Shown one piece after another: positions 44,011 through 53,069 of a DNA stretch of 64,000 nt. A program made the position numbers and the translations under genes. The stretch is from Halorubrum salsamenti (lineage in GTDB: Archaea > Halobacteriota > Halobacteria > Halobacteriales > Haloferacaceae), in contig NZ_VCNL01000005.1 of assembly GCF_007671685.1 (NCBI RefSeq), positions 186,001 to 250,000 of the forward strand, read 5' to 3'. Each line of letters opens with the position of its first letter. The first letter of the stretch is position 1. Below the pieces are notes generated by a model. The model did no database searches. It saw only the letters and a program-made list of their open reading frames with translations, and had not been told where the DNA came from.

Positions 44011-44349
44011 ATGTCCGATGCTGTCGAAGACACCGACGAACTCCCGTCAACGGCGGGGGATCTCGCGGCCGAATTCCCCGAGGTGTGGGACGAGTACGCC
44101 GCTTTGGGCAAAGCCTGTTCGGAAGCCGGCCCGATCGAGGGCGAGGAGAAACGACTCGTCAAACTGGCGCTGGCGGCCGGCGCCGGGTCGGAGGGGGCCG
44201 TCCACTCGCACGTCCGGCGAGCGCTCGAGGAGGGTGTCGATCCCGAGGCGCTGCGGCACGTCGCCCTGCTGGCCGTACCGACGATCGGGTTTCCGAAAGC
44301 GGTGGCAGCGCTGACGTGGATCGACGACATCGTCGAACGGAGAGAGTGA
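44011..44349 (+). CDS. Carboxymuconolactone decarboxylase-family protein without the AhpD cysteines
   Basis: 112 residues of the CMD/AhpD all-helical fold: LVKLALAAGAGSEGAVHSHVRRAL and EALRHVALLAVPTIGFPKAVAAL. A typical AhpD has CxxC before the His (G-C-x-x-C-x-x-x-H); here Glu, Ala and Ser take their places while His is kept, so thiol peroxidase chemistry is unlikely. A Shine-Dalgarno GGAGG lies 8 nt before the ATG. The role may be structural or an unrelated lyase. Confidence 0.75.
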   Translation: MSDAVEDTDELPSTAGDLAAEFPEVWDEYAALGKACSEAGPIEGEEKRLVKLALAAGAGSEGAVHSHVRRALEEGVDPEALRHVALLAVPTIGFPKAVAALTWIDDIVERRE

Positions 44350-44519
44350 CGGCACGGAAGAGACCCCGCCGCCTCTACGTCGAGTTAAGACTGTCTGCGT
44401 CCGGTGCGATCGCCTGTCCCGTCGAGGTCTACGGCTGAGACGCCGACCGGATCGGCCGACAGTCTTCCGACGGAGAGTGTCACACGGAAACGGCGCGCGA
44501 TCACGACGACGAGACGGAA

Positions 44520-44969
44520 ATGGGCTCGGCTGACGCCGAGATCCGTCACTCGAAAACCGAGATCACTTCTGAGTGTTCGTGCCCGATTTGCTTCGACTAC
44601 GACTGCATACCGAAGATCACAGAGGTCACCGAGGAGGCTGTTGTCATTCAGGCGTTTCTCCCGGACCGGGACCGCCTCTCCGCGCTGTTAGACGATCTCA
44701 GAGAGGAGACGGACGACCTCTCGTTGCGCCGTCTCACCCGGATCGACTCCGCCGACGGCGATCGGTCGAACCGCATCACCCCCGACCTCTCCACGCTGAC
44801 CGAGACCGAACGGGAGACGGCCGCGATGGCGGTCTCGTCGGGCTACTACGAGACGCCGCGGGAGACGAGAGTCGGTGAACTCGCTGCGGACCTGGACATC
44901 ACGAAGTCGGCGATGTCGCAGCGGCTGAGCCCGGCCGAGCCAAAACTCGCGCTCGCCGCCTTCAGGTAA
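44520..44969 (+). CDS. HTH_10 regulator, DmsR-like
   Basis: 149 residues. The N-terminal segment SECSCPICFDYDC contains four Cys (CxC.. CxxxxxC) that could bind metal or a redox centre. The C-terminal HTH_10 reads LTETERETAAMAVSSGYYET and ELAADLDITKSAMSQRLSPA. In Halobacterium and Haloferax the order dmsR-E-A-B-C-D is known, DmsR being an HTH_10 activator of anaerobic DMSO/TMAO respiration, so this position suggests the same role. Its 3' end is duplicated downstream of the operon at 50598-50702. Confidence 0.72.
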   Translation: MGSADAEIRHSKTEITSECSCPICFDYDCIPKITEVTEEAVVIQAFLPDRDRLSALLDDLREETDDLSLRRLTRIDSADGDRSNRITPDLSTLTETERETAAMAVSSGYYETPRETRVGELAADLDITKSAMSQRLSPAEPKLALAAFR

Positions 44970-45017
44970 GCCGTTCGGCTCTCGAGAGTCATCGACGTGA
45001 GGAGATAAGACGTGTGA

Positions 45018-45078
45018 AATACCAAGGAGGTATTCTGTCTGCGCCAATGTATAACAATTGTTCGATAATAATCCTTGG
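45018..45078 (+). promoter_or_regulatory. Operator-like inverted repeats before the Dms operon
   Basis: AATACC-N5-GGTATT (45018-45034) and the perfect palindrome AACAATTGTT (45053-45062) lie 86-130 bp before the first operon gene. CCAAGGA and TCCTTGG (45022-45028, 45072-45078) form a wider inverted pair around them. TATA-like boxes (TATATAAG, about 45078-45085; TAATATAAAG, about 45094-45103) follow. A DmsR-type activator site is the likely meaning. Confidence 0.45.
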
Positions 45079-45147
45079 AGTATATAAGATACTGTAATAT
45101 AAAGCGCGAGTTGCATCGGGGACTAATTACATAATACAAATAGAGCC

Positions 45148-45390
45148 ATGAGTGACCCACAGCAACCGAGACTGACCCCGATCGATGAGTGGGAAGATGA
45201 AGCTGAAGCGATGCTAGACGACGTCGAGTATGACACCGATCTCGGAGTACAGATGGCTCGCGACGCGATTCGGGTCTCAAATGGAGAGCTGACTGACGCC
45301 GAGTTCCACGAAAGATACCACGAAGCGGTGCTGGAAGAGTTCGGCGAGGACGAACGCCCGACGAAGCCGGAGGGGTTCGAGGATGACTGA
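45148..45390 (+). CDS. dmsE: Small DmsE-like protein of the reductase operon
   Basis: 80 very acidic residues (PQQPRLTPIDEWEDEAEAML, GVQMARDAIRVSNGELTDAE). It overlaps dmsA by 8 bp. The position between the regulator and dmsA matches the small gene called dmsE in Halobacterium. Annotators sometimes class it as an Fe-S protein N-terminal domain, but no cysteines are present here. Probably an assembly factor for DmsA; function unproven. Confidence 0.6.
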   Translation: MSDPQQPRLTPIDEWEDEAEAMLDDVEYDTDLGVQMARDAIRVSNGELTDAEFHERYHEAVLEEFGEDERPTKPEGFEDD

Positions 45391-47866
45391 CGGAGAAGCC
45401 TACAGACGGGACGTACTGAAGGCCGGTGGAGCCGCTGCCGCCCTCGGAGTTGGGGGTAGCGGGTTTCTCAAGACGCTGGTCGAGAGTGAAGACGATAAGC
45501 TGTCGAATTCCGGGATCGAGAACTTTGTCGGTCAAAACGACGTTGTCCAGACCGTCTGTTCACCCAACTGCAGAGGGAAGTGTCCGATCGACGTTCACGT
45601 CCGTGACGGTCAGGTGAAGAAGATCGAACCACATCCACCCGAAGACGAACAGTACAAGCGAGCCTGCGTGCTCGGACTGTCGCACACGCAACGCGTGTAC
45701 GATCCGACGCGACTGAAGTATCCGATGAAGCGGGCAGGCTGGTCGCCCGACGACCCCAATCCCCAGGGACGCGGTCCGGACGCCGAGTTCGAGCGCGTCT
45801 CGTGGGACGAGGCACTCGACCTCGTCGGCGAAAAAATGCAGTCGTTGAAAACCGAGTACGGCGCAGAGAGCGTCCTCTTCCACGAGGGATCGGGGAACTA
45901 CGGCCAGACGGGGAAATCGTTCAAGCGCCTCGCCTCGCTCTTCGGCGCGACCCAGTCTGCATGGGGCATCGACAGCAACGTCGGCCGCGGGTTCAACCGC
46001 GTCACCGGCACCGGCTTTTTCCTCCCACCGACGAACGAAGCCGAAGACTGGGAGAACGCCAACACCATCATCATCTGGGGGGCGGACACGTTCGCCAGTC
46101 AGTTCCAGATGGACGCCTCGAAGGTCCTCGACGCGGTCGAGAACGGGGCGAAGCTCGTCGTCGTCGACCCAGTGTACACGACGACGGCGTCGAAAGCGGA
46201 CCTGTGGCTCCCCGTCGAGCCCGGCAAAGACGTGCATCTCGCACTCGCGATGATGCACACCGTCTTCGAGGACGAGACGTACGACGAGGACTTCCTCCGG
46301 ACACGGACGACCGCCCCTGCGCTGATCCGTAAGGACACGGGAGAGTTGCTCAAGGCGAGCGACGTCTTCGGAGACGGCGGCGAACAACAGGTCGTCGCCG
46401 TCGAGCAGGGCAGCAACAGCCCGGTTGCCCTCGAACCCGAAACCGGCGGCGCGTACGCGCTCTTCGGAGAGTTCACCGTCGACGGCATCCAGTGTGAGAC
46501 GGCACTGACGAGACTTCGAGACCACGTAGCGGACTACGCACCCGAGAAGGTCGCCGAGAAGGTGGGTGTCGATGCCGAGAACATCCGCACCGCGATCAGG
46601 TGGCTTGCGACCCGCGGCCCCGGTGGCATCGCCCCGAGTTACGCGATCGGGCGGTACAAACACGGCCACATCTTCGGGCAGGCGTACGCGATGCTGATGG
46701 GGCTGACCGGCGACTACGGTCGGCACGGGAACATCCACGCGGAACACTCCGGTGGCGCAACGCTCGCTGCCGGTGACTGGGCCGCTCCGGACGACGCCGA
46801 CCCCGGACCGTCGTTGTACTTCCCCGATTACCCCGACGCGATGATCGACGGCGACCCACACGAGATCAGAGCCGTCTACTCCATCGAGTCGAATATGATG
46901 GGTAACCAGTTCCCCGACCGACAGCGGTTCAGAGAGGCCATCAGTAGCCTCGAACTGTTCGTGGTCGCAGACATGCACCACACGGACACGGTCCAGAACG
47001 CCGACATCATCTTCCCGGTTCCCCACTGGTTCGAGCAGGAAGACATCGTCTCTGGCTGGGGGTCTCATCCACACCTCGGGTACCGACGCAAGGTACAGGA
47101 ACCACTGTGGGAGACGAAAGACGACTACTACGCGATCCGCGGGCTCGCAGAGCGTCTCGGATTCGGTGACCGATTCCCCGAATCGAAACGCGACCTGCTC
47201 CGGGAACTCGCCAGCCGGGACGACGCCATCGACTTCGACACGCTGTTCGAGCAGGGGACCCAGAAGAAAGAGAGCGTCCCGATCGTCAAGTACACCGACG
47301 AGTTCCCCACGGAAACGGGACGCATCAAGATGTACGACGACGACGCCCCGAGCGAAGAGGGCGTCACGTTCGACGTCCCGCGTCCGCTCGAAGATCGGAC
47401 GGCCGATGACCACGAGAAGGCCGACGACTACCCGCTGATGTTTATGCAAAAGCACAGCCGGTTCCGCATCCACTCGCAGTACGAGATGCTGAACTGGGTG
47501 CGCGAAATCAACCCCGAGCCGCAGTTGGACATCCATCCGCAGGACGCCAAGGCACGGGGTATCGAGGACGGCGATTACGTCAGGGTACACAACGACCGCG
47601 GCGAAATGGTCCTGAAGGCGAAGTACAACGAGGGGTTCCAGCCGGGGCTAGTCAACACCGACCAGGGCTGGTGGTCCCGTGATTACGTCCAGGGCCACCA
47701 CAACGACCTCACGCACAACGAGGTGAGCGAAGTCGGACAGACGATGGCGTTCTATGACGTGCGCGTCGAAGTCGAGCCAGCCCCCGACGACGTCGAGACG
47801 GACAAGTACGAGGCAAACGATCCGCGCGGCGCTGGTGCCGAAGCACCGCCTGCGGGAGGTGACTGA
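45383..47866 (+). CDS. dmsA: DMSO/TMAO-type molybdopterin reductase catalytic subunit
   Basis: 827 residues with a Tat signal (YRRDVLKAGGAAAALGVGG). The Fe-S domain reads VCSPNCRGKCPIDVHVRDGQ (CxxxCxxxC; fourth Cys in RACVLG). Mo-bisMGD domain regions include SWDEALDLVGEKM, IIIWGADTFASQF, GLTGDYGRHGN and the C-terminal WVREINPEPQLDIHPQDAKA. Length and order fit the DMSO reductase type II group, exported to the outside face of the membrane in haloarchaea for anaerobic respiration with DMSO, TMAO or a similar acceptor. Exact acceptor unknown; thiosulfate or polysulfide reductase is an alternative. Confidence 0.85.
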   Translation: MTDGEAYRRDVLKAGGAAAALGVGGSGFLKTLVESEDDKLSNSGIENFVGQNDVVQTVCSPNCRGKCPIDVHVRDGQVKKIEPHPPEDEQYKRACVLGLSHTQRVYDPTRLKYPMKRAGWSPDDPNPQGRGPDAEFERVSWDEALDLVGEKMQSLKTEYGAESVLFHEGSGNYGQTGKSFKRLASLFGATQSAWGIDSNVGRGFNRVTGTGFFLPPTNEAEDWENANTIIIWGADTFASQFQMDASKVLDAVENGAKLVVVDPVYTTTASKADLWLPVEPGKDVHLALAMMHTVFEDETYDEDFLRTRTTAPALIRKDTGELLKASDVFGDGGEQQVVAVEQGSNSPVALEPETGGAYALFGEFTVDGIQCETALTRLRDHVADYAPEKVAEKVGVDAENIRTAIRWLATRGPGGIAPSYAIGRYKHGHIFGQAYAMLMGLTGDYGRHGNIHAEHSGGATLAAGDWAAPDDADPGPSLYFPDYPDAMIDGDPHEIRAVYSIESNMMGNQFPDRQRFREAISSLELFVVADMHHTDTVQNADIIFPVPHWFEQEDIVSGWGSHPHLGYRRKVQEPLWETKDDYYAIRGLAERLGFGDRFPESKRDLLRELASRDDAIDFDTLFEQGTQKKESVPIVKYTDEFPTETGRIKMYDDDAPSEEGVTFDVPRPLEDRTADDHEKADDYPLMFMQKHSRFRIHSQYEMLNWVREINPEPQLDIHPQDAKARGIEDGDYVRVHNDRGEMVLKAKYNEGFQPGLVNTDQGWWSRDYVQGHHNDLTHNEVSEVGQTMAFYDVRVEVEPAPDDVETDKYEANDPRGAGAEAPPAGGD

Positions 47867-47868
47867 CG

Positions 47869-48696
47869 ATGACAAACTACGGGCTCGTAATCGACCAGGA
47901 GCGGTGTATCGGATGTCAAGCGTGCGCAGTGTCGTGTAAACAGGAGAACAACGTTCCGATGGGGCAGTTCTGGAACCGCGTGCTCACCGAGGGCGGCGAG
48001 AAGATGGACACCCCGTCGGGCGGCTACCCCGAAGACGGCGGGAGCGGGTCACTGGACATGCAGTACCAGCCGACGGCGTGTCAACACTGCGAGAACGCGC
48101 CGTGTGTGAAGGTCTGTCCGGTCAACGCGACGTACACCCGCGACGACGGCATCGTCGAGATCGACTACGACAAGTGTATCGGCTGTCGCTACTGCATGGC
48201 GGCGTGTCCGTACAACGCTCGAGTATTCAACTGGGACGAACCGGAACACATGCCAGAGGGGGGGACGGGCGACGTAGAGGAGCGGCCACAGGGCGTCGTC
48301 GAGAAGTGTACGTTCTGTAGCCACCGCGTCGACGAGGGCCTCGATCCGGCCTGTGTCGTCAACTGTCCGGCCGACGCCCGTATCTTCGGTGACCTCGACG
48401 ACGAGAGCAGCACCGTCTCAAAGTACATCGACAAGTACGAGACGGACCAGCTGCTCGAAGATCGCGGGACGGACCCGAAGACGCACTACATCAGCGGTGA
48501 GATGAGTCCCGGACGCCCACAGACGTCGGACAAGATGGAGAGCGAACTCGACGATGTCTCGCCGTGGTCTGACGGCGACGACGTGCCGTCTGACGGAGAC
48601 GACAGTGCCGGTGGTGAGTCGAGTGGTGGCCACCATTCGGTCAGCGGCGACGAAGTTCCACGCGTCCCGTCCGTGAAATCAGGAGGTGACGACTGA
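47869..48696 (+). CDS. dmsB: Four-cluster ferredoxin subunit of the reductase
   Basis: 275 residues. Four 4Fe-4S motifs: CIGCQACAVSC, CQHCENAPCVKVC, CIGCRYCMAAC, CTFCSHR..CVVNC. It passes electrons from the membrane subunit to DmsA. A strong SD GGAGGTGA lies just before the ATG. The acidic C-terminal tail of about 70 residues (SDGDDVPSDGDDSAGGESSG) is longer than in bacterial DmsB. Downstream SD GGAGGTGA for the next gene is inside its 3' end; the genes abut. Confidence 0.9.
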   Translation: MTNYGLVIDQERCIGCQACAVSCKQENNVPMGQFWNRVLTEGGEKMDTPSGGYPEDGGSGSLDMQYQPTACQHCENAPCVKVCPVNATYTRDDGIVEIDYDKCIGCRYCMAACPYNARVFNWDEPEHMPEGGTGDVEERPQGVVEKCTFCSHRVDEGLDPACVVNCPADARIFGDLDDESSTVSKYIDKYETDQLLEDRGTDPKTHYISGEMSPGRPQTSDKMESELDDVSPWSDGDDVPSDGDDSAGGESSGGHHSVSGDEVPRVPSVKSGGDD

Positions 48697-50000
48697 TGGC
48701 TGAGAAGACCGAGTCGTCGCGAGTTGCGATCCCGTCCTTCAGCGGAAAGGGCAAGCTTTGGATCGGCCTGCTCGTCGTGCTCATGGCCGCTGGGCTCGCT
48801 GCGTGGGGGTATCAGCTCACGATGGGACTAATTGCCACGGGAATGCGCAACGTCTTCTCGTGGGGACTGTACATTATGATGTTCGTCCTGTTCGTGGGGC
48901 TGTCGGCAGGCGGACTCATCATCAGTAGTGCGCCGAAGTTCTTCCATTCGCACCGCTACGAGGGATTCGCCCGGCTCGGTGTGCTGGTCAGTCTCGCGTG
49001 TATCATCGTCGCGGGACTGCTCATCTTGCCGGACATCGGCCGTCCGGGGCGGATTTACCAGTTTTTCACCTCCCCAGACTTGCGGTCACCGATGGTGTGG
49101 GACTTCGGTGTCGTCCTACTGTACGGACTCCTCAACCTCTGGTACCTGTGGCTCTTGACCCGCCGTGACCTGGCTGCACGCGGGTCGTCCCTGGCGCTCG
49201 GCGTCAAAGACACCGAAGCGGGTCGCGAGCGTGATCGAACGCTTATGTTCTGGACGGCGGCAGTCGCGCTTCCAACTGCGGTCGCACTCCACTCGGTGAC
49301 AGGATGGATATTCGCGACGCAGATCGGCCGTGGTGACTGGTTCAGCCCGCTCGTCGCTCCGGTGTTCATCGCGAAAGCACTCGTCTCCGGGCTCGGCCTG
49401 CTGCTGATCGTGTCGGTTCTCGCGGACAGGTACACGAACTTCGAGGTCGACCGAGAGGAACTCACGAGTCTCGGCAAGATCCTCGGAATCTTCCTCGCGT
49501 TCCACGTGGTGTACCTCTTAGCGGCCGAGCGACTACCACACGCTTGGGCGGATCACTTCGAGTTCTGGGCCATTATGAGTAACTTCCTCATCGGGGACTC
49601 GGTGTACTTCTGGCTGTGGACGGTCGTCGGTGGTGCGGTCCCACTCGCTATGCTGGCACTCCCGTCCCTCCGAAAGCGCGTGTCAGTCATCTTCACGGCG
49701 AGCGTGCTCGCAGTCGTCGGTACGATGTTCGAAGGGATCCGCCTCGTATTCACGGGGTACGAGGTCGCCAACATCGACTCCGCGCCCGGTATCTCGCTCG
49801 GCGGCGAGTACACGGGCATTACGACCAATATCTGGGCGACTGCAGGGGCATACACCCCGACAGTCGTTGAGATTGCTGTCACCCTCGGTATCATCGCCTT
49901 CGGGGCACTCATCGTCACGCTCGGTCTGAAGTACGTGCCGATCCAGCGAGTCGACGCAGAGCCATCCTACGCAGCCGACGGCGGCAAACAAGACCAATGA
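48696..50000 (+). CDS. dmsC: NrfD/PsrC-type membrane anchor subunit
   Basis: 434 residues with about ten hydrophobic helices, the NrfD-like fold (GLYIMMFVLFVGLSAGGLII, PDIGRPGRIYQFF, HSVTGWIFATQI, LRKRVSVIFTASVLAVVG). It anchors the complex and oxidises menaquinol. Larger than E. coli DmsC (287 aa), which agrees with the PsrC-like haloarchaeal version. Preceded by SD GGAGGTGA. Confidence 0.85.
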   Translation: MAEKTESSRVAIPSFSGKGKLWIGLLVVLMAAGLAAWGYQLTMGLIATGMRNVFSWGLYIMMFVLFVGLSAGGLIISSAPKFFHSHRYEGFARLGVLVSLACIIVAGLLILPDIGRPGRIYQFFTSPDLRSPMVWDFGVVLLYGLLNLWYLWLLTRRDLAARGSSLALGVKDTEAGRERDRTLMFWTAAVALPTAVALHSVTGWIFATQIGRGDWFSPLVAPVFIAKALVSGLGLLLIVSVLADRYTNFEVDREELTSLGKILGIFLAFHVVYLLAAERLPHAWADHFEFWAIMSNFLIGDSVYFWLWTVVGGAVPLAMLALPSLRKRVSVIFTASVLAVVGTMFEGIRLVFTGYEVANIDSAPGISLGGEYTGITTNIWATAGAYTPTVVEIAVTLGIIAFGALIVTLGLKYVPIQRVDAEPSYAADGGKQDQ

Positions 50001-50581
50001 CCGAACAAACTGACGCACCGACCGAGCGTGAGCGATCAGCCGAACGAACCGCCGAAAGCGATACGCTCCAGTCGGACGCAGCGGCGATGTACGCAGTCCT
50101 CGCCGAGTGTTGGCGGGAGCCCAGCCACCGGCTCGTCAAGGCCGTCGAAGCCGGTGAGTTAGAACCGGTGTTCGGTGACCTCGACTCGGTAGACCTCAAG
50201 AGCCTTCGAACCGAACACACACGACTGTTCATCGGCCCGGCAGGACCACCATGTCCGCCATACGAGAGTGTCTACCGCGATCGCAACGATCCTGACGAAC
50301 TGGGGCCAGTCAAGGGACCGGCCACAATGGCGGTCACGCGCTGGTATCGAGAGTTCGGCGTCCAGCCTGCTCAGGACCATCCGGACCTTCCGGACCATAT
50401 CGCGACGGAATTAGAGTTTGCCGCGTACCTGTCAGAAGAAGGGCTCGATGAGCGGCTCGACCAGTTCTGTGACGAACACCTCAACGCTTGGACTGGAGAA
50501 TTCTTGGGACTTGTTGAGGACGAGACGTGTGAACAGTTCTATGAATCGCTGGCAGCGACAACCCGAGAGGTGTTAGGATAA
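49997..50581 (+). CDS. dmsD: TorD/DmsD-type maturation chaperone
   Basis: 194 residues, all-helical. Family signature TRLFIGPAGPPCPPYESVYRD (FxGPxxxPxPPYESVY) near residue 75, with an EFAAYLSEE helix. It binds the Tat signal and apo-DmsA before cofactor loading. Overlaps dmsC by 4 bp (ATGA) and ends the operon. Confidence 0.88.
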   Translation: MTEQTDAPTERERSAERTAESDTLQSDAAAMYAVLAECWREPSHRLVKAVEAGELEPVFGDLDSVDLKSLRTEHTRLFIGPAGPPCPPYESVYRDRNDPDELGPVKGPATMAVTRWYREFGVQPAQDHPDLPDHIATELEFAAYLSEEGLDERLDQFCDEHLNAWTGEFLGLVEDETCEQFYESLAATTREVLG

Positions 50582-50597
50582 CAGAATCACTCGGCTT

Positions 50598-50668
50598 ACG
50601 AAGTTGATGGTGTCTCAGCGGTTGAACTCGATCGAGTCGAAACTCGCGCTCGCCGCCTGTCAGTGAGC
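50598..50668 (+). pseudogene. 3' fragment of an HTH_10 regulator gene
   Basis: The sequence aligns with 44901-44969, the 3' end of the regulator before the Dms operon: VSQRLNSIESKLALAAC versus MSQRLSPAEPKLALAAF, followed by a shared stretch past the stop (CGCTCGCCGCC, GACGTGAGG, up to 50702 / 45002). Only about 22 codons remain. It shows a duplicate of the gene end flanking the operon. Confidence 0.65.
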
Positions 50669-50704
50669 TGTTCCCCTCTTGAGAGAGCCGCAGACGTGAG
50701 GTAG

Positions 50705-50914
50705 TCAGGCCGTTTCGACGAGTCGGTCGAGCCGGCTGTGGATCGTTCGTCGGCCGGTGTCGTGCCATCCGGCAAGTTCAGTCCGCATGATGTCGTTTTT
50801 GTACGCGATCGCAGCTACCAACCGTTGCGTCGGCGTGTTTTCCGTCGACGTTGTCAAGCGCGTCTTGGGGCTCTTCGACGGAGATTCGAGACGGCCCATT
50901 CGGAACTGTACCAC
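50705..50914 (-). pseudogene. IS630-type transposase N-terminal fragment
   Basis: A helix-turn-helix stretch TQRLVAAIAYKNDIMRTELA and GRRTIHSRLDRLVET resembles the N-terminus of haloarchaeal IS630/ISH-type transposases (TQTELAEWYDVERKTIYNWL pattern). The catalytic DDE part is missing. It lies at the downstream edge of the Dms operon, next to the regulator fragment. Confidence 0.5.
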
Positions 50915-50990
50915 TCTCCGAGCCGAAAGGTCTATCGACTACTATAGGAAACTTACATCGACGATACGGAGATGTGGTCAGACTCGTTGG

Positions 50991-51905
50991 CTATGTCGGT
51001 GATGTTCCCGACGGCTCGAGGTGTTCCTCGAACCACTCGATAGCGGCCGTACTCGCCTCATCAAACGCGTCGACATACGCATCGAAGTGTCCGCCATCGA
51101 GAGTGACGATACTTTTCGGTTCGCGAGCTTTCTCATACGTTTCGAACGCTGCATCTTTTACTGCAAGGTGGTCTCCATTGGCTACAAGCATGCGGAGTGG
51201 AACAGGACTGATATCCTTGGCGTGGGCCATCGGTCTATATTCACTCATCAACTCGACCGTCTTGAGCGTGACTTCGTTTTCCCAATTTGGTGCTCGCTTC
51301 TCCTTCGTTTCAGTAAACCACTCGTAAGAGTCCTGTGTCGGCAGTGCGGCGTCGCCGAGCAGATCTTCGGAAACCACCGGAAGATACGCCGGGTCTTCGC
51401 CCTGGAATCGTGCTCTTCTGTCTGCGTTCATTTGTTCGCGAAGGTCGCCGATGATGTCGGCTCGAACAAGTCGTCTGAGATTGTATAATCCGTTTGTTAG
51501 TGGTACTTGGGAAACGACACAGTCAACCCGGCTGTCCCAGGCACCGACAGTCAACGCGTGACCGCCACTGTAACTCGTACCCCAAACGCCGATTGCATCG
51601 TTGTCGACTTCCTCCCGTGTTTCAGCATACGTGATGGCGTGCCGGTAGTCCCGAACCTGCTGATACGGGTCAATCTCATAGCGGGGCTCTCCCTCACTAT
51701 CACCGAAGTTCCGGTTATCGAATACGACTGACCCGAATCCGGCCTCAGCGAACGCTTCGGCGAATTTGTCGAGGTACATCTCTTTTACCGCCGAGAAGCC
51801 GTGGGCCATTATGATGGTCGGTACGGGACCGTCCGCGTCGTCAGGAGTGTACAACCATCCGCGTAGCGTGTCACCTTCCGCTTCAAACTCGATATCCTCG
51901 TGCAT
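50991..51905 (-). CDS. Alpha/beta-hydrolase (serine hydrolase)
   Basis: 304 residues. HGFSAVKEMYLDKFAEAF gives the oxyanion region, the nucleophile elbow is GTSYSGGHAL (GxSxxG, Ser near residue 116), and the C-terminal LDGGHFDAYVDAFDEA holds the catalytic His. It resembles the dipeptidyl-peptidase/UPF0227-type or S15-like hydrolases (N-terminal EGDTLRGWLYTPDDADGPVP). Probably an esterase or lactonase. It lies just before the mycofactocin-type SDR gene, divergently, so it may belong to the same pathway (inference). Confidence 0.8.
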   Translation of the reverse strand: MHEDIEFEAEGDTLRGWLYTPDDADGPVPTIIMAHGFSAVKEMYLDKFAEAFAEAGFGSVVFDNRNFGDSEGEPRYEIDPYQQVRDYRHAITYAETREEVDNDAIGVWGTSYSGGHALTVGAWDSRVDCVVSQVPLTNGLYNLRRLVRADIIGDLREQMNADRRARFQGEDPAYLPVVSEDLLGDAALPTQDSYEWFTETKEKRAPNWENEVTLKTVELMSEYRPMAHAKDISPVPLRMLVANGDHLAVKDAAFETYEKAREPKSIVTLDGGHFDAYVDAFDEASTAAIEWFEEHLEPSGTSPT

Positions 51906-52200
51906 TGTACATTGTTATGTAATAGCATATAACTTAAACCTACCTAGAATAGCAATTCGCCCTTTACATGGAAGTTCTCACCTCAGAGATAACCAAAAGT
52001 AATACTATGTTTATTTTATTTCTAAATGATGAAATCAACCCACCATTTAATATGTAGGACTCATATTGGGTCTTGGGACTAGATAACACGGGAAGGCGGC
52101 CAAGCCGGCAATCCGCTTGGCAAGAGGTGAGAGATGTCGGGTGTCGAGCCGATACTTACGGCGGCTTGATCTTTCCGTCGTAGCGTCCCAACCACCACAT
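51906..52200. promoter_or_regulatory. Divergent AT-rich promoter region
   Basis: AT-rich stretch (52000-52060, with TTTATTTTATTTC and CATTTAATATG) separates the hydrolase and SDR genes. Boxes on both strands could serve each gene. No gene seen. Confidence 0.4.
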
Positions 52201-53019
52201 ATGCCAGAGTACGATTTCAGCGGCAAGGTTGCGTTTGTAACCGGTGCCGCACGAGGACAGGGTCGTTCACACGCAAAAATGTACGCCGAACACGGTGCTG
52301 ATGTTGTCATCGTTGATGTCTGTAACAGCATGGAGTCGATCCCGTACAACCTCGGCACACGGGACGAGCTCGATGCGACAGCGGAGACGGTCAGGGACGA
52401 AGGACAAGATGCTCTTGTGGTCGAATGTGATGTCTCGAACGAGGACCATGTGGAACGGGCGGTCGACCAAGCGCTTGATGAGTTCGGACAAATCGATTTC
52501 CTCGCGAATAACGCCGGCATCTTCACCCTAGCCGAGGCGGTCGAAATGTCCGAAGAGGAGTGGGACCAGGTACTCGGAACGAACTTGAAAGGCGCTTGGT
52601 TGTGCGCGAAACACGTCGGTAACCACATGATTGAGCGAGGAGAGGGTGGTAAAATAATCACTACCTCCTCCGGGTACGGGCTCGTTGGTGGTCTTTTGGA
52701 AGGTCACTACACGGCATCCAAACACGGCGTAAATGGATTAACAAAGACGTTGGCACTGGAACTTGCCGAGTACGATATTAACGTCAATGCCATTGCACCA
52801 ACTGGCGTCGATACACCAATGATGGAGGAGTTCGTCGAAGTGTATGGCGATGAGGTTCTCGATGACGTCGTAGAACTCACGGGCCCTTGGAATATCTTCG
52901 GAGGGGGAATGATCGAATCCAAATATATCAGCGAAGCGTATATGTGGCTCTCTAGTGACGCGTCACGTTATGTTACGGGTATAACTCTTCCAGTCGACGC
53001 GGGTCTCAGCGCGAAATAA
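52201..53019 (+). CDS. Mycofactocin-type SDR dehydrogenase
   Basis: 272 residues. SDR motifs: VTGAARGQGRSHAK, NNAGIFT, catalytic TTSSGYG and YTASKHG. The insertion after strand 2 (VDVCNSMESIPYNLGTRDEL) is the feature of the mycofactocin-dependent SDR subfamily (TIGR03971 type), where NAD(H) is bound tightly and mycofactocin takes the electrons. The mft genes nearby support this. The substrate is probably an alcohol; the family includes carveol-like dehydrogenases. Start at 52201 follows the ATG that begins PEYDFSGKVAFV. Confidence 0.8.
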   Translation: MPEYDFSGKVAFVTGAARGQGRSHAKMYAEHGADVVIVDVCNSMESIPYNLGTRDELDATAETVRDEGQDALVVECDVSNEDHVERAVDQALDEFGQIDFLANNAGIFTLAEAVEMSEEEWDQVLGTNLKGAWLCAKHVGNHMIERGEGGKIITTSSGYGLVGGLLEGHYTASKHGVNGLTKTLALELAEYDINVNAIAPTGVDTPMMEEFVEVYGDEVLDDVVELTGPWNIFGGGMIESKYISEAYMWLSSDASRYVTGITLPVDAGLSAK

Positions 53020-53069
53020 AGTGCGACCCGTTTCTACTATTTTTGGGCCCTGTTTATTCGAACACTATC

